64,000 bases of DNA from an uncultured Pelagibacteraceae bacterium (GTDB lineage: Bacteria; Pseudomonadota; Alphaproteobacteria; Pelagibacterales; Pelagibacteraceae), in NCBI GenBank assembly GCA_902541745.1, contig CACBRW010000002.1:44223-108222 (forward strand), given 5' to 3'. This document shows, piece after piece, positions 17,969 through 27,877 of this stretch. The notes beneath the pieces were generated by a model, which had not been told where the DNA came from, did not search any database, and worked only from the letters and a program-made list of their open reading frames with translations. How positions within the stretch are numbered: the first letter of the stretch is position 1; every line of letters begins with the position of its first letter. A program made the position numbers and the translations under genes.

Positions 17969-18796
17969 ATGTCTCTTAAAAACTTAGTTTCTATTTTTTT
18001 AATATTTATTTTTTTCTTCTCTTGTTCAAAAAAAGAAATTGAAAAATCAGTAATTAAAGAAACTAATTTAGAACTCCAGATGATAGAAGCATACAAAGCT
18101 GGTTTAGATGAATTGAATAAAGGTGATGCTTTATTTGCTGCAAAAAAATTTAATGAAGCTGAAATTTTATTCCCGCAGTCTGATGTTGCTCCACGTGCAG
18201 CGTTAATGGCCGCATACTCTTATTATTCTCAAAATTATTATGCAGATGCTATTGCAGAATTAGATAGGTTCTTGAAAGTATATCCAAATTTTAAAAATAT
18301 AGTTTATGCTGAATACTTGCTTGGTTTGTGTTATTACGAACAAATTGTAGATGAAAAAAAAGATTTAAATTCAATAGAGAATTCAAAAAAAATTTTTTCT
18401 AGAATTATTAATAAATATCCTAATACAGATTTTGCTTTAGACTCTGAATTTAAGTTGGATTTGATAAACGATATTTTAGCAGCAAAAGAAATATATATAG
18501 GAAGATATTATGTTGAACGTAATAAGTGGATTGCAGCAATTAATAGATTCAAGACTGTTATTGATGATTATGAGACAACGATTTATGTTGAGGAAGCATT
18601 GCACAGATTAGTTGAGATTTATTACATAATTGGTCTTGAGGAGGAAGCTAAAAAATATGCTAATTTACTAGGGTACAATTATCAATCCTCAGAATGGTAT
18701 AAGCAAACTTATAATATCTTTAATAAAGATTATAAAATTGTAAAAACTAAAAAAGAGAAAACATTTTTTAAAAGATTTAAATCTCTATTTGAATGA
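17969..18796 (+). CDS. bamD: Outer-membrane assembly lipoprotein BamD
   Basis: BamD is the essential lipoprotein of the BAM complex that inserts beta-barrel proteins. The 275-residue protein begins with a lipoprotein signal peptide ending in the lipobox FFFSC (Cys about residue 19). TPR-like repeats follow: LNKGDALFAAKKFNEAEILFP, AALMAAYSYYSQNYYADAIAELDRFL and NKWIAAINRFKTVIDDYE. The motif DSEFKLDLINDILAAKEIYIGRYY matches the BamD/ComL consensus. The position after lpxC agrees with other alphaproteobacteria. ligA begins 1 base after its stop. Confidence 0.93.
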   Translation: MSLKNLVSIFLIFIFFFSCSKKEIEKSVIKETNLELQMIEAYKAGLDELNKGDALFAAKKFNEAEILFPQSDVAPRAALMAAYSYYSQNYYADAIAELDRFLKVYPNFKNIVYAEYLLGLCYYEQIVDEKKDLNSIENSKKIFSRIINKYPNTDFALDSEFKLDLINDILAAKEIYIGRYYVERNKWIAAINRFKTVIDDYETTIYVEEALHRLVEIYYIIGLEEEAKKYANLLGYNYQSSEWYKQTYNIFNKDYKIVKTKKEKTFFKRFKSLFE

Positions 18797-18797
18797 G

Positions 18798-20828
18798 ATG
18801 AATATAAAAAAGATTAAAACAGAATATGTCAAAAAAATTAAGACTTTAAATAATTATAATAAAAATTATTACGATAAAAGTAAACCATTAGTAGACGATC
18901 AAAAATATGATAAATTAAAAAAAGAGATAATTCAATTAGAAACTAAATATGAATTTTTAAAATCTGAAGACTCGCCCTCTGGTAAAGTTGGTTTTAAACC
19001 ATCTAAAAATTTTAAAAAAATTTTGCATAAAATTCCAATGCTGTCTTTAGCAAATGCTTTTAAAGAGGATGATTTATTAAACTTTGAAAAAAAAATTACA
19101 AACTATTTATCAATCAAAAATGATTTTAAAATTTTTTACAGTGCTGAACCAAAAATTGATGGAATATCTGCCTCAATTACTTATAAAAATGGTAAATTTT
19201 ACAAAGGTCTTTCGAGAGGAGATGGTAAAGAAGGAGAGGATATAACCTTAAATCTCAAGACAATAAAAGATATACCAAAAGACATTTCACACAAAAATTT
19301 TCCAGAGGAAATTGATATTAGAGGTGAAGTATTTATTCAAAATAGTGATTTTAAATATTTAAATGAAAAATTTGCTAACCCAAGAAATGCAGCATCTGGC
19401 TCTCTTAGACAAAAAAATCCAGAAGAAACAAAAAAAATACCTTTGAAGTTTATTGCTTATACATTTGGGTATGAAAAAGGCCTAACCGTTAAAAATCAAT
19501 CTGATTTTCTTAAAAAATTAAATGAGTGGGGATTTAAAACAAACCCATTAAATATTTTAACTTCAGGTATTAAAAATTTAATAAAAAATTACCAAGAAAT
19601 TGAGAAAAAAAGAGCAGATATAGATTTTGACATAGATGGAATAGTTTACAAAGTTAATGATTTCGCGATGCAAAAAAGATTAGGAAATGTAGCTAACGCT
19701 CCAAGATGGGCAATTGCACATAAGTTTTCATCCAACAAAGCTGTCTCCCAAATTATAGATATAGAGATACAAGTTGGTAGAACTGGTGCCCTAACACCAG
19801 TTGCAAAGATCAAGCCAATAAATATTGGTGGAGTTATAGTTTCAAATGCAACATTACATAATGAAGATGAAATTAATCGAAAAGATATTAGAATAGGAGA
19901 TACAGCTGTTATAGAAAGAGCAGGAGATGTTATACCTCACATAATTTCTGTAGATTTAAAAAAAAGGTTGAAAAATTCAAAAAAATTTCTTTTCCCAGAT
20001 AATTGTCCTTCATGTGGATCAAAAACAATTAAAGAATTCAATAAGATAACAAAAAAAGTTGATGCTGTCAGGAGGTGTTCTAGCGAGGGTTATTATTGTG
20101 ATAAAATATCAATTGAAAAGTTAAAACATTTTGTATCAAAAGAAGCATTTAATGTAGATGGTTTTGGAAAGAAAATAGTTGAAAGCTTTTGGAAATTAAA
20201 ATTAATAAAATTTCCTCAAGATATTTTTAAATTAGATTATTCTAAAATTGAAAAGCTAGACGGTTGGGGAAAACTATCTGTTCAAAATTTAAAATATTCA
20301 ATAGATCAAAAAAAAAATATTTCTTTAGAAAAGTTAATTTATTCATTAGGGATAAGACATATTGGATTAGAAAATGCAAAATTGTTATCTAAACATTTTT
20401 TATCATTTTCAAAATTTAAAAATTTATCTAAACAAAGTTATTATGAAGATTTGTTGAATATTGATGGTATTGGTGAAACACAGGTAAATTCAATTAAAAG
20501 TTTTTTTTCAAATGAAGCAAACCTCAAAGTATTGAATGAATTAGAAAAAGTTCTAGTGGTAAAAAATGTTATTCAAAATTCCAAGGATGGTTTGTTAAAA
20601 AACAAGACCTTTTTAGTTACAGGGAAATTAAATGGAATTAGTAGAGCTGAAGTTAAATCTTTGATTGAAGAAAATTCTGGCAAAACAGTTAGTAGCGTCT
20701 CTAAGAAATTAAATTATTTAATAATTGGGGAAAAGCCTACAAAGAAGAAAATAGATAATGCCAATCAGCTTAAAATAAATGTTATAGATCAAGCTGAATT
20801 TTTGAAAATGCTAAATAAAACTAGCTAG
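18798..20828 (+). CDS. ligA: NAD-dependent DNA ligase LigA
   Basis: LigA seals nicks in DNA using NAD. The listed ORF opens at TTG 18789, but ATG 18798, one base after the bamD stop, is a better start and gives 676 residues. Visible are the Ia domain (YYDKSKPLVDDQKYDKL) and the adenylation motif with the nucleophilic lysine EPKIDG. DGKEGEDIT, an OB domain, a Cys4 zinc finger (CPSCGS...RRCSSEGYYC) and helix-hairpin-helix repeats follow. A C-terminal BRCT domain begins near NKTFLVTGKLNG. The 3' end overlaps convergent pepP by 18 bases. Confidence 0.96.
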   Translation: MNIKKIKTEYVKKIKTLNNYNKNYYDKSKPLVDDQKYDKLKKEIIQLETKYEFLKSEDSPSGKVGFKPSKNFKKILHKIPMLSLANAFKEDDLLNFEKKITNYLSIKNDFKIFYSAEPKIDGISASITYKNGKFYKGLSRGDGKEGEDITLNLKTIKDIPKDISHKNFPEEIDIRGEVFIQNSDFKYLNEKFANPRNAASGSLRQKNPEETKKIPLKFIAYTFGYEKGLTVKNQSDFLKKLNEWGFKTNPLNILTSGIKNLIKNYQEIEKKRADIDFDIDGIVYKVNDFAMQKRLGNVANAPRWAIAHKFSSNKAVSQIIDIEIQVGRTGALTPVAKIKPINIGGVIVSNATLHNEDEINRKDIRIGDTAVIERAGDVIPHIISVDLKKRLKNSKKFLFPDNCPSCGSKTIKEFNKITKKVDAVRRCSSEGYYCDKISIEKLKHFVSKEAFNVDGFGKKIVESFWKLKLIKFPQDIFKLDYSKIEKLDGWGKLSVQNLKYSIDQKKNISLEKLIYSLGIRHIGLENAKLLSKHFLSFSKFKNLSKQSYYEDLLNIDGIGETQVNSIKSFFSNEANLKVLNELEKVLVVKNVIQNSKDGLLKNKTFLVTGKLNGISRAEVKSLIEENSGKTVSSVSKKLNYLIIGEKPTKKKIDNANQLKINVIDQAEFLKMLNKTS

Positions 20829-22505
20829 CCATTTTCTCTCATTTGTATTTAAATATTTAGATATTTTAGAATAAACTTCTAAGTGATATTTAAATAGGTA
20901 ATTTTTTTCATTGACTGTTAATAAATCAAAATTGATCAGATCTTTTTCTATAGGTGCCATTGTTAGGTTTTTAAATAACAAATTTTTATTTATTTTTTTA
21001 ACATAAACTAAATTTTCAATTCTGATTCCATATTCATTAGTTTTATAATACCCAGGCTCATTACTTAAAATCATACCTTCTTTTATTTTAATAGTGTTTA
21101 TTTTTGTAATAGATTGAGGTCCTTCATGTACATTAAGAAAAAAACCAACACCATGTCCTGTACCATGTGCATAATCTAAATTGCTTTTATTTAAAAATTT
21201 TCTTGCTCTTTTATCAATTTTTTTACCCGTATCATTTTTATTAATATCTGTCGTAGCTACAGCAATATGACCTTTTAAAACTTTAGTAAAAATATCTTTG
21301 ATATTTTGTTTCTGTTTTGAAAAACATATTGTTCTTGTGACATCTGTTGTGCCATATTTATATTGGCCTCCAGAATCGCAAAGAAAAACATCTCTCTTAT
21401 TTATAACTTTGCAATTTTCTTTTTTTGCACGATAATGAACAATTGCTCCGTTTTTGCCAGATCCTGCAATAGTATCAAAACTAGGATAAAGAAAATTATG
21501 ATTTATTTTTCTAAAACTCTCTAATTTCTTAGCAGCTTCTACTTCATTAATTTTTTTTTTATTGATTTTTTTTATCCAGTATAAAAATTTTGTCAATGCA
21601 ACACCGTCCAAGATGTGAGCATTGATCATATTTTTAATTTCGGTTTTATTTTTAATTGCTTTTAAGAGATAAATTGGATCTTCTCTTTTTATGATCTTAA
21701 ATTTTAACTTAATTAAATTTTCATAAAATATTGAACACGATTTATCATCTACAATAAAGTTTTTTCCGTTAAGATTAAGTATTCTACTGGGTAAATCACT
21801 TTCATCTAAAAATTCATCTTTCTTAATAACTTTATTTTTTAATAATTGCCTACATTTTTTTAGATTACTTATAAGTAGTATCTTTTTTGATTTACTTATT
21901 AGCAATCTTGAATTGGGGATTGGGCTGTTAGGGCCGTCTCCACCTCGTATATTTAAAACCCAAGCAACGTTTTCTGGTGCACTTATAAAAATATAATCAG
22001 ATTTATTTTTTTTTAAGTAATGAGTTATTTTGTTTAATTTAGAATTAACACTTTTACCAACAATACTTTTGTCTAAAGAAAAAAATGGAAAAGAAACATT
22101 CTCTTTTTGTTTTTTAATTTCGTCAATTAGATTTTTTTCAATATGTTTAATTTTATTGTATTTTAAAAAATAATTTTTAATTTGGGTATTGGTAAATAAC
22201 TTTGGATCTATACCAAGTGTAAGTTTTTTAAATAAATTACAATTGATTAATTTTTCAAACCCATAAATTTTGAAATTTTTTCCACTCTCAATTTTACTTT
22301 GAATTGTGTATCTTCCATCAGTAAACAAATAATTTTTATTTTTAAGAATTATAGCTAAACCAGCGGATCCACTAAAATTTGAAATAATTTCTAATCGATT
22401 TAATTTTGAATATTCCGTAAAAAAATCATCGTTTTTTGGAATTATATAGCCATCAATTTCATATTTTTTAAATTTACTTCTTAATAATTTTATATAATTC
22501 CTCAT
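20811..22505 (-). CDS. pepP: Xaa-Pro aminopeptidase (M24B)
   Basis: This 564-residue metallopeptidase cleaves N-terminal residues preceding proline. There are two creatinase-type N-terminal domains (first about residues 1-130). The M24 catalytic domain carries the metal-ligand motifs DSGGQYKYGTTDVTRTI, GHGTGHGVGFFLNVHEGP, NEPGYYK and GIRIEN. The C-terminal extension (APIEKDLINFDLLT...EVYSKISKYLN) is typical of the long AMPP/APP1 type, which fits the length. The start overlaps the uvrD stop as ATGA, so the two form an operon. Confidence 0.92.
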   Translation of the reverse strand: MRNYIKLLRSKFKKYEIDGYIIPKNDDFFTEYSKLNRLEIISNFSGSAGLAIILKNKNYLFTDGRYTIQSKIESGKNFKIYGFEKLINCNLFKKLTLGIDPKLFTNTQIKNYFLKYNKIKHIEKNLIDEIKKQKENVSFPFFSLDKSIVGKSVNSKLNKITHYLKKNKSDYIFISAPENVAWVLNIRGGDGPNSPIPNSRLLISKSKKILLISNLKKCRQLLKNKVIKKDEFLDESDLPSRILNLNGKNFIVDDKSCSIFYENLIKLKFKIIKREDPIYLLKAIKNKTEIKNMINAHILDGVALTKFLYWIKKINKKKINEVEAAKKLESFRKINHNFLYPSFDTIAGSGKNGAIVHYRAKKENCKVINKRDVFLCDSGGQYKYGTTDVTRTICFSKQKQNIKDIFTKVLKGHIAVATTDINKNDTGKKIDKRARKFLNKSNLDYAHGTGHGVGFFLNVHEGPQSITKINTIKIKEGMILSNEPGYYKTNEYGIRIENLVYVKKINKNLLFKNLTMAPIEKDLINFDLLTVNEKNYLFKYHLEVYSKISKYLNTNERKWLASFI

Positions 22506-24538
22506 TTAATTCTCTTTTGATATCTTATCCACCCGGGACTTCTTGTTCCTTCTTCAATTTCAAAATCCTGATTAAACTCAAAATCATCATCATTATTAAC
22601 TTCTTCATCAAAGAAAGAATTTTTTTCTAAATGTTTTTCTGGTAATTCATCAATGAATCGCGAAGCCATACTGTCTATCCAATCCCCTTGATAAAATCTA
22701 TTCATTGAGAAAGAAATTATAGCTTTTTTCTTTGCTCTTGTAATTCCTACATACGCTAACCGTCTTTCTTCTTCTAGACCATTCTGACCTTTTTCTTCAA
22801 TAGATTTTTGATGTGGAAATAATCCTTCTTCCCATCCAGGTAAAAACACAACATCAAATTCTAAACCTTTTGCTGCATGCATGGTCATCATATTAATTTT
22901 TTCACCATCCCATTCTTGATCAACAGAAGTTGCTAAGGACACATGCTCTAAAAAACTTTCCAGATTATCAAATTCTTTCATAGCACTTAATAATTCTTTA
23001 ATGTTTTCTAGTCTATTTTCATTGTCTAAATCTTTTTTATTTTTAAGCATAGCTGAATAACCGGACTCATCTAAAACAATTTGTAATAACTTAATATGAT
23101 TTGACTTCTTAATAGTTAAATCATTTCTCCATTTGATTAGAGAATTAATAAATAAACTAAGTCCAATTTTAGCTTTTGGCTTAATTAAATTTTGTTCAAG
23201 CATTTTAATTGATGCTCTTTCTAAATTTAAATTATTTTTCTTAGCAAAATCGTGAATGTTTTTTAAGGTACTATCACCTATTGATCTTTTAGGATTATTG
23301 ACAATTCTTTCAAAAGCTAAGTCATCTTTCTCTTGATGAATTAATCTTAAGTATGCAACACAATCTTTAATCTCAGCTCTTTCATAAAATTTTGTACCAC
23401 CTAATATTCTATAAGGCATACCAATTTTTAGAAATCTTTCCTCAAATTCACGTGTTTGAAAAATTGCTCTAACTAAAATTGCAATGTTATTGTACGAAAA
23501 TTTTTTTTTTATTTTTTTTTCAATCTCATCAGAAACTCCAATTGCTTCATCCTTTCCATTTTTAAAACAGTTTAATTGAACCAGATCACCCTCTTCCATT
23601 GTAGTAATTAATGTTTTTCCAACTCTATTTTGATTATAAGAAATTAGATTTGAAGCAACTGATAAGATATTCTGCGAAGATCTGTAATTTTGCTCTAACC
23701 TTATTACTTTTGTGTCTTCATAAACTTGGTCAAACTCTAAAAAATTTTTAATCTCAGCACCTCTCCAGCTATAGATTGATTGATCATCATCACCAACACA
23801 GCAAATATTTTTATTTTTTTCAGATAGAAGATTAAGCCATTTACTTTGAATAAAATTTGTATCTTGATACTCATCAACTAAGATATATTTGAAATTTTTA
23901 GAATATATTTCTCTAATATCAGGATTAAATTCTAAAATTTTTACAGTATGTAAAATCAAATCGCCAAAATCACAGGAATTCAAATCAGTTAATTTCTGTT
24001 GATAAATTTTATACAATGGTAGGACAGTTTTCTCATAAATATCTTTTTTATTTATAATTACTTCGCCAGGATAAAAACCTTTATTCTTCCATCTATCAAT
24101 TATTGCAAGTATAAATCTTGGAGACAATTGTTTGATATCGATATTTTCTGCTTTGCATATATTTTTTATCAATCTAATTTGATCATCAGTGTCTATAATG
24201 GTAAAATTTGAGTTTAATTTTGCAGCTGAAGCATGTTTTCTTAATAATTTTGCACAAATAGAGTGAAATGTGCCAAGCCAAGAAATACCCACTGAAGAAG
24301 AGCCAATAAGTTTAGTTACTCTATTTTGCATTTCTTTTGCAGCTTTATTAGTAAAAGTCACTGCTAATATTTGATTGGGAAAGGCTTTTTTTTCTTTAAT
24401 TATGTGAGCAATTCTAGAGGTTAATACTTTTGTTTTTCCTGAGCCTGCTCCTGCAACAATTAAAAGAGGTCCATCCAAATACAAAACAGCCTCTGTCTGG
24501 GCATCATTCAAATTTTTTAAATAATCTTTGTTTATCAT
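22502..24538 (-). CDS. uvrD: DNA helicase UvrD/PcrA
   Basis: This is a superfamily 1A 3'-5' helicase for nucleotide excision and mismatch repair. The 678-residue protein has helicase motif I AGAGSGKTK (about residue 30), Ia TFTNKAAKEM, motif II VDEYQDTN, motif III GDDDQSIYSWRGA, motif IV LEQNYRS, motif V MTMHAAKGLEFDVVF and motif VI EERRLAYVGITRAKK. The acidic C-terminal tail fits the family. No LexA box is apparent in the short divergent gap to the AsmA-like gene. Confidence 0.95.
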   Translation of the reverse strand: MINKDYLKNLNDAQTEAVLYLDGPLLIVAGAGSGKTKVLTSRIAHIIKEKKAFPNQILAVTFTNKAAKEMQNRVTKLIGSSSVGISWLGTFHSICAKLLRKHASAAKLNSNFTIIDTDDQIRLIKNICKAENIDIKQLSPRFILAIIDRWKNKGFYPGEVIINKKDIYEKTVLPLYKIYQQKLTDLNSCDFGDLILHTVKILEFNPDIREIYSKNFKYILVDEYQDTNFIQSKWLNLLSEKNKNICCVGDDDQSIYSWRGAEIKNFLEFDQVYEDTKVIRLEQNYRSSQNILSVASNLISYNQNRVGKTLITTMEEGDLVQLNCFKNGKDEAIGVSDEIEKKIKKKFSYNNIAILVRAIFQTREFEERFLKIGMPYRILGGTKFYERAEIKDCVAYLRLIHQEKDDLAFERIVNNPKRSIGDSTLKNIHDFAKKNNLNLERASIKMLEQNLIKPKAKIGLSLFINSLIKWRNDLTIKKSNHIKLLQIVLDESGYSAMLKNKKDLDNENRLENIKELLSAMKEFDNLESFLEHVSLATSVDQEWDGEKINMMTMHAAKGLEFDVVFLPGWEEGLFPHQKSIEEKGQNGLEEERRLAYVGITRAKKKAIISFSMNRFYQGDWIDSMASRFIDELPEKHLEKNSFFDEEVNNDDDFEFNQDFEIEEGTRSPGWIRYQKRIK

Positions 24539-24571
24539 TTTAAATAATGCTTTATAAGATTGTTGTTTGAA

Positions 24572-26062
24572 ATGAGTAAGACTAATTCTTTTTTTAAAAT
24601 TATTAAAAACATTAATAAATCAATTAATAGTCTATTAGAAAAAAATTTAAACAAGTTAAAAGTTAAAAATTTAATTAAATTAGCAAAAAGTAATAAAATT
24701 TTTTTAACTATTGTCGCAGTAATAATTTTATTTTTATCATACCTATCAATTCCAAATATTTATAATCAAAATGAAATTTTAAAAAAACTAAAAAATGACT
24801 TGTTAAATAATCCTCAAATTAATATCAACTTCACAAAGGGATTAGATTATAAGTTTTTGCCAAGACCGCATTTTGTTAGTAGCGATTCGTCTTTAATTTT
24901 TAATCATAATAGAATTTCTGAAATTAAAAAATTAAAAATTTATTTATCATTAGAAAATTTATTTTCACTTAAAAGAATAAGAGTAAAAGAAATTGTTTTA
25001 GAAAATGCAAATTTTAATTTAAATAAAAAAAATTATAATTTTTTTATTAAGCTTTTAGATAACGATTTTTCGAATATGAAATTAAAGATTTTAAATAGCA
25101 ATATTTTTTTTAAAAATATGGAAAATGAAGTTTTATTTATAAACAATATTTTAAAAGCAGAATATTTGTATGATACAAAAAATTCAAAAAAAATTTTATT
25201 TTCAAAAAATGAGATATTTAATTTACCTTATCTAATTGAATTATCTAATGATAAAGTAGAAAAAAAATTATATACAAGATTAAATTCAGAACTTTTTAGA
25301 CTTCAAATTGATAATCATTATTTTTATGATGAAAAAAATAAAAAAGGATCTGTTGAATTTATTTTCAATAATTTGAAAAGTACCTCAGAATATCAAATAA
25401 GTGAAAACTTATTTGAGTTTAAATTTTTTGATAAAGTTGAAAATCCTAAATTTTTTTATAATGGGAAATTTAATTTTAAACCATTTCATTCATATATAAA
25501 TGGTAATTCTAAAAAATTAAATATATCTTATTTATTTGAAACTAATGCTATTATTCCTGAACTGCTTAAAACTAAAATCTTAAATAATAAAAATGTAGAT
25601 TTTAATTTAAGCTTAAATTCTGATGTAATTGAAAATTTAAATGATTTTGAAAATATTCAATTAAGATCTAAAATTAAAGAAGGTTTAATTGATTTAGATA
25701 ATACAATTTTCACCTGGAAAAACTCTGCTGTATTCGAATTATTAAATAGTTTAGTCTATGTAAAAAATGGAGAGCTTGTAATAGATGGTTCTTTGAAGAT
25801 AAACATTATTAATAATATGGAATTATATAAATTTCTTCTTACACCAAAAAATTATAGAAAAAAAATAAGTCATATAGATTTAAATTATACTTATAATTTT
25901 GAAACAAAAATAATTACTTTAAAAGATATTAGAGTTGATAATAAATTCAATAAAAATTTAAATGAAACTGTTAATTCAATATCATTTAAAAATGATAAAC
26001 TACAAAATAAAATTTATTTAAAAAAAATATTAAATGATGCAATAAAAATTTATGCTGGGTAA
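24572..26062 (+). CDS. AsmA-like envelope protein
   Basis: The listed ORF opens at TTG 24560. ATG 24572 (MSKTNSFFKIIKNINK) is a better start and gives 496 residues. There is one transmembrane helix near residues 45-60 (IFLTIVAVIILFLSYLSI) after a basic cytoplasmic leader. A long periplasmic region rich in beta strands follows, with short repeats of the type VLENANFNLNKK and LKILNSNIFFKN. This is the architecture of the AsmA/TamB group, proposed to be lipid-transfer or envelope-homeostasis proteins. The family call rests on pattern, not on a catalytic motif. The 3' end overlaps fumC by 13 bases. Confidence 0.6.
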   Translation: MSKTNSFFKIIKNINKSINSLLEKNLNKLKVKNLIKLAKSNKIFLTIVAVIILFLSYLSIPNIYNQNEILKKLKNDLLNNPQININFTKGLDYKFLPRPHFVSSDSSLIFNHNRISEIKKLKIYLSLENLFSLKRIRVKEIVLENANFNLNKKNYNFFIKLLDNDFSNMKLKILNSNIFFKNMENEVLFINNILKAEYLYDTKNSKKILFSKNEIFNLPYLIELSNDKVEKKLYTRLNSELFRLQIDNHYFYDEKNKKGSVEFIFNNLKSTSEYQISENLFEFKFFDKVENPKFFYNGKFNFKPFHSYINGNSKKLNISYLFETNAIIPELLKTKILNNKNVDFNLSLNSDVIENLNDFENIQLRSKIKEGLIDLDNTIFTWKNSAVFELLNSLVYVKNGELVIDGSLKINIINNMELYKFLLTPKNYRKKISHIDLNYTYNFETKIITLKDIRVDNKFNKNLNETVNSISFKNDKLQNKIYLKKILNDAIKIYAG

Positions 26063-27438
26063 ATCATCTTTTTAGCATCAACAATTTTATTGTAGTCTTT
26101 TTCGGTTATTAGTCCTGTCTTTAAAGTTTCATGCTTTAAAGTTGTATTATTTTTAAGTGCAGTTTTTGCAATTTTTGCAGCATTATCATATCCAATATGT
26201 GGAGCTAGTGCAGTAACAAGCATTAATGAATTATCAAGATGCTCCTGTATTTTCTTTTTGTTAGCTTTTATTCCTTTAACACAATAAATAGCAAAATTCT
26301 TTGTGCTGTCAGCAATCAAGTCGATTGACTGTAAGATGTTATGAGCAATTAAAGGCTTAAAAACATTTAGTTCAAAATGACCGTGTGATCCTGCCATAGT
26401 TATTCCATTATGATTTCCAATAACTTTTACACAAACCATTGTTACAGCTTCACATTGTGTTGGATTAACTTTCCCTGGCATTATAGATGAGCCCGGTTCA
26501 TTTTCAGGTAAGATTAATTCTCCGTACCCAGCTCTTGGGCCAGAACCTAAGAAACGAATATCATTAGATATTTTCATTAAAGCTACAGCACAAGTATTTA
26601 ATGCACCAGAAAAATTAACAATTGAATCATGAGCAGCAAGCTCTGCAAATTTATTTGGAGCTGGTTTAAATTTGATTTTAGTGAATTTGGCAATTTCTTT
26701 TACAATTTTTTTATCAAAATTTTTCTTAGAATTTATTCCAGTACCAACAGCAGTACCACCTTGCGCGAGAAACAATATTTCTTTTAGCGCATATTCTATT
26801 CGTTCAATACTTTTTTTAACTTGAAAATGATATCCTGAAAACTCTTGTCCAAGAGATAATGGGGTTGCATCTTGTAAATGAGTTCTTCCAATTTTTACTA
26901 TGTTTTTAAATTCATTAGATTTTCTTTTAAGCTCTTTTTCTAAAATTTTTAAACATGGAAGCATTTTAGAAATAGTTTCTTTTGCTATAGAGATGTGCAT
27001 CGCAGTTGGAAAAACATCATTGGTAGATTGTGATTTGTTTACATGATCGTTTGGATGGACAGGTTTTTTTGTTCCTTTTTTTCCACCTAAAATTTCTATT
27101 GCTCTGTTAGCAATGACCTCATTTACATTCATGTTTGTTTGTGTTCCAGAACCTGTTTGCCAGACTTTCAAAGGAAAGTTTTCATCTAATTTACCTTTGA
27201 TTACTTCATCTGATGCTTTGATTATTGCTTTAGAAATTCTACCATCAATCAATTTGTCTTTTGCATGTACTATTGCAGCTGATCTTTTAATAATTGCTAT
27301 AGATTTAATGATTGAAATATTTACTAAAATTTTTCCAATATTAAAAAATTTGTTGGATCTTTGAGTAGATGCTCCCCAATATTTATCATTTGGAACATTT
27401 ATGCTTCCAATACTGTCAAATTCTTTTCTTAATTTCAT
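26050..27438 (-). CDS. fumC: Fumarate hydratase class II
   Basis: FumC is the iron-independent fumarase of the TCA cycle (fumarate to L-malate). The 462-residue length is standard. Motifs are the N-terminal DSIGSINVPNDKYWGASTQRS, GSGTQTNMNVNEV, HPNDHVNKSQSTND, GRTHLQDATP and the superfamily signature GSSIMPGKVNPTQCEA. It lies alone on the - strand, converging with the AsmA-like gene and diverging from the MazG-like gene. Confidence 0.96.
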   Translation of the reverse strand: MKLRKEFDSIGSINVPNDKYWGASTQRSNKFFNIGKILVNISIIKSIAIIKRSAAIVHAKDKLIDGRISKAIIKASDEVIKGKLDENFPLKVWQTGSGTQTNMNVNEVIANRAIEILGGKKGTKKPVHPNDHVNKSQSTNDVFPTAMHISIAKETISKMLPCLKILEKELKRKSNEFKNIVKIGRTHLQDATPLSLGQEFSGYHFQVKKSIERIEYALKEILFLAQGGTAVGTGINSKKNFDKKIVKEIAKFTKIKFKPAPNKFAELAAHDSIVNFSGALNTCAVALMKISNDIRFLGSGPRAGYGELILPENEPGSSIMPGKVNPTQCEAVTMVCVKVIGNHNGITMAGSHGHFELNVFKPLIAHNILQSIDLIADSTKNFAIYCVKGIKANKKKIQEHLDNSLMLVTALAPHIGYDNAAKIAKTALKNNTTLKHETLKTGLITEKDYNKIVDAKKMIYPA

Positions 27439-27505
27439 TGATTAATTTTTAAGTAACAAATAATTATTAACATACAATAAATTTTTAAAAACATACAGGA
27501 GCATT

Positions 27506-27877
27506 ATGTCGAATTTTAGCAAAGTAGGTACATTTATGAAAACTTTTGGTCAGGAAGTTAAAACAAAACCATCATTTAGTACCGATAAAATAAATAAATT
27601 AAGGTTAGACTTAATCAAAGAGGAACTAGAAGAGCTTACAGAAGCTATGAATAATAAGGACTTATTAGAAGTGGCTGATGCGCTAACAGACATATTATAT
27701 GTAACTTATGGAGCAGGGCATGCATTTGGAATTGATTTGGATAAATGTTTTGAAGAGGTCCAAAATTCTAATATGAGCAAGTTAGATGAAAAAGGAAAAC
27801 CAATTTACAATGAGTTTGGAAAAGTCATGAAAGGTCCTAACTATTTTAAACCAGATCTAACAAAGTTTGTAAATTAA
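27506..27877 (+). CDS. MazG-type nucleoside-triphosphate pyrophosphohydrolase
   Basis: This 123-residue all-alpha NTP pyrophosphohydrolase shows the metal-binding pattern of the MazG/PRA-PH superfamily: KEELEELTEAM (about residues 38-48) then LEVADALTDILYVTYGAG (about 53-71), the paired E-E-x-x-E and E-x-x-D motifs. Such enzymes hydrolyse non-canonical or damaged nucleotides to monophosphates; the substrate here is unknown. The terminal region KGPNYFKPDL is typical of small stand-alone members. A Shine-Dalgarno-like AGGAG precedes the ATG. It overlaps convergent nadC by 4 bases. Confidence 0.8.
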   Translation: MSNFSKVGTFMKTFGQEVKTKPSFSTDKINKLRLDLIKEELEELTEAMNNKDLLEVADALTDILYVTYGAGHAFGIDLDKCFEEVQNSNMSKLDEKGKPIYNEFGKVMKGPNYFKPDLTKFVN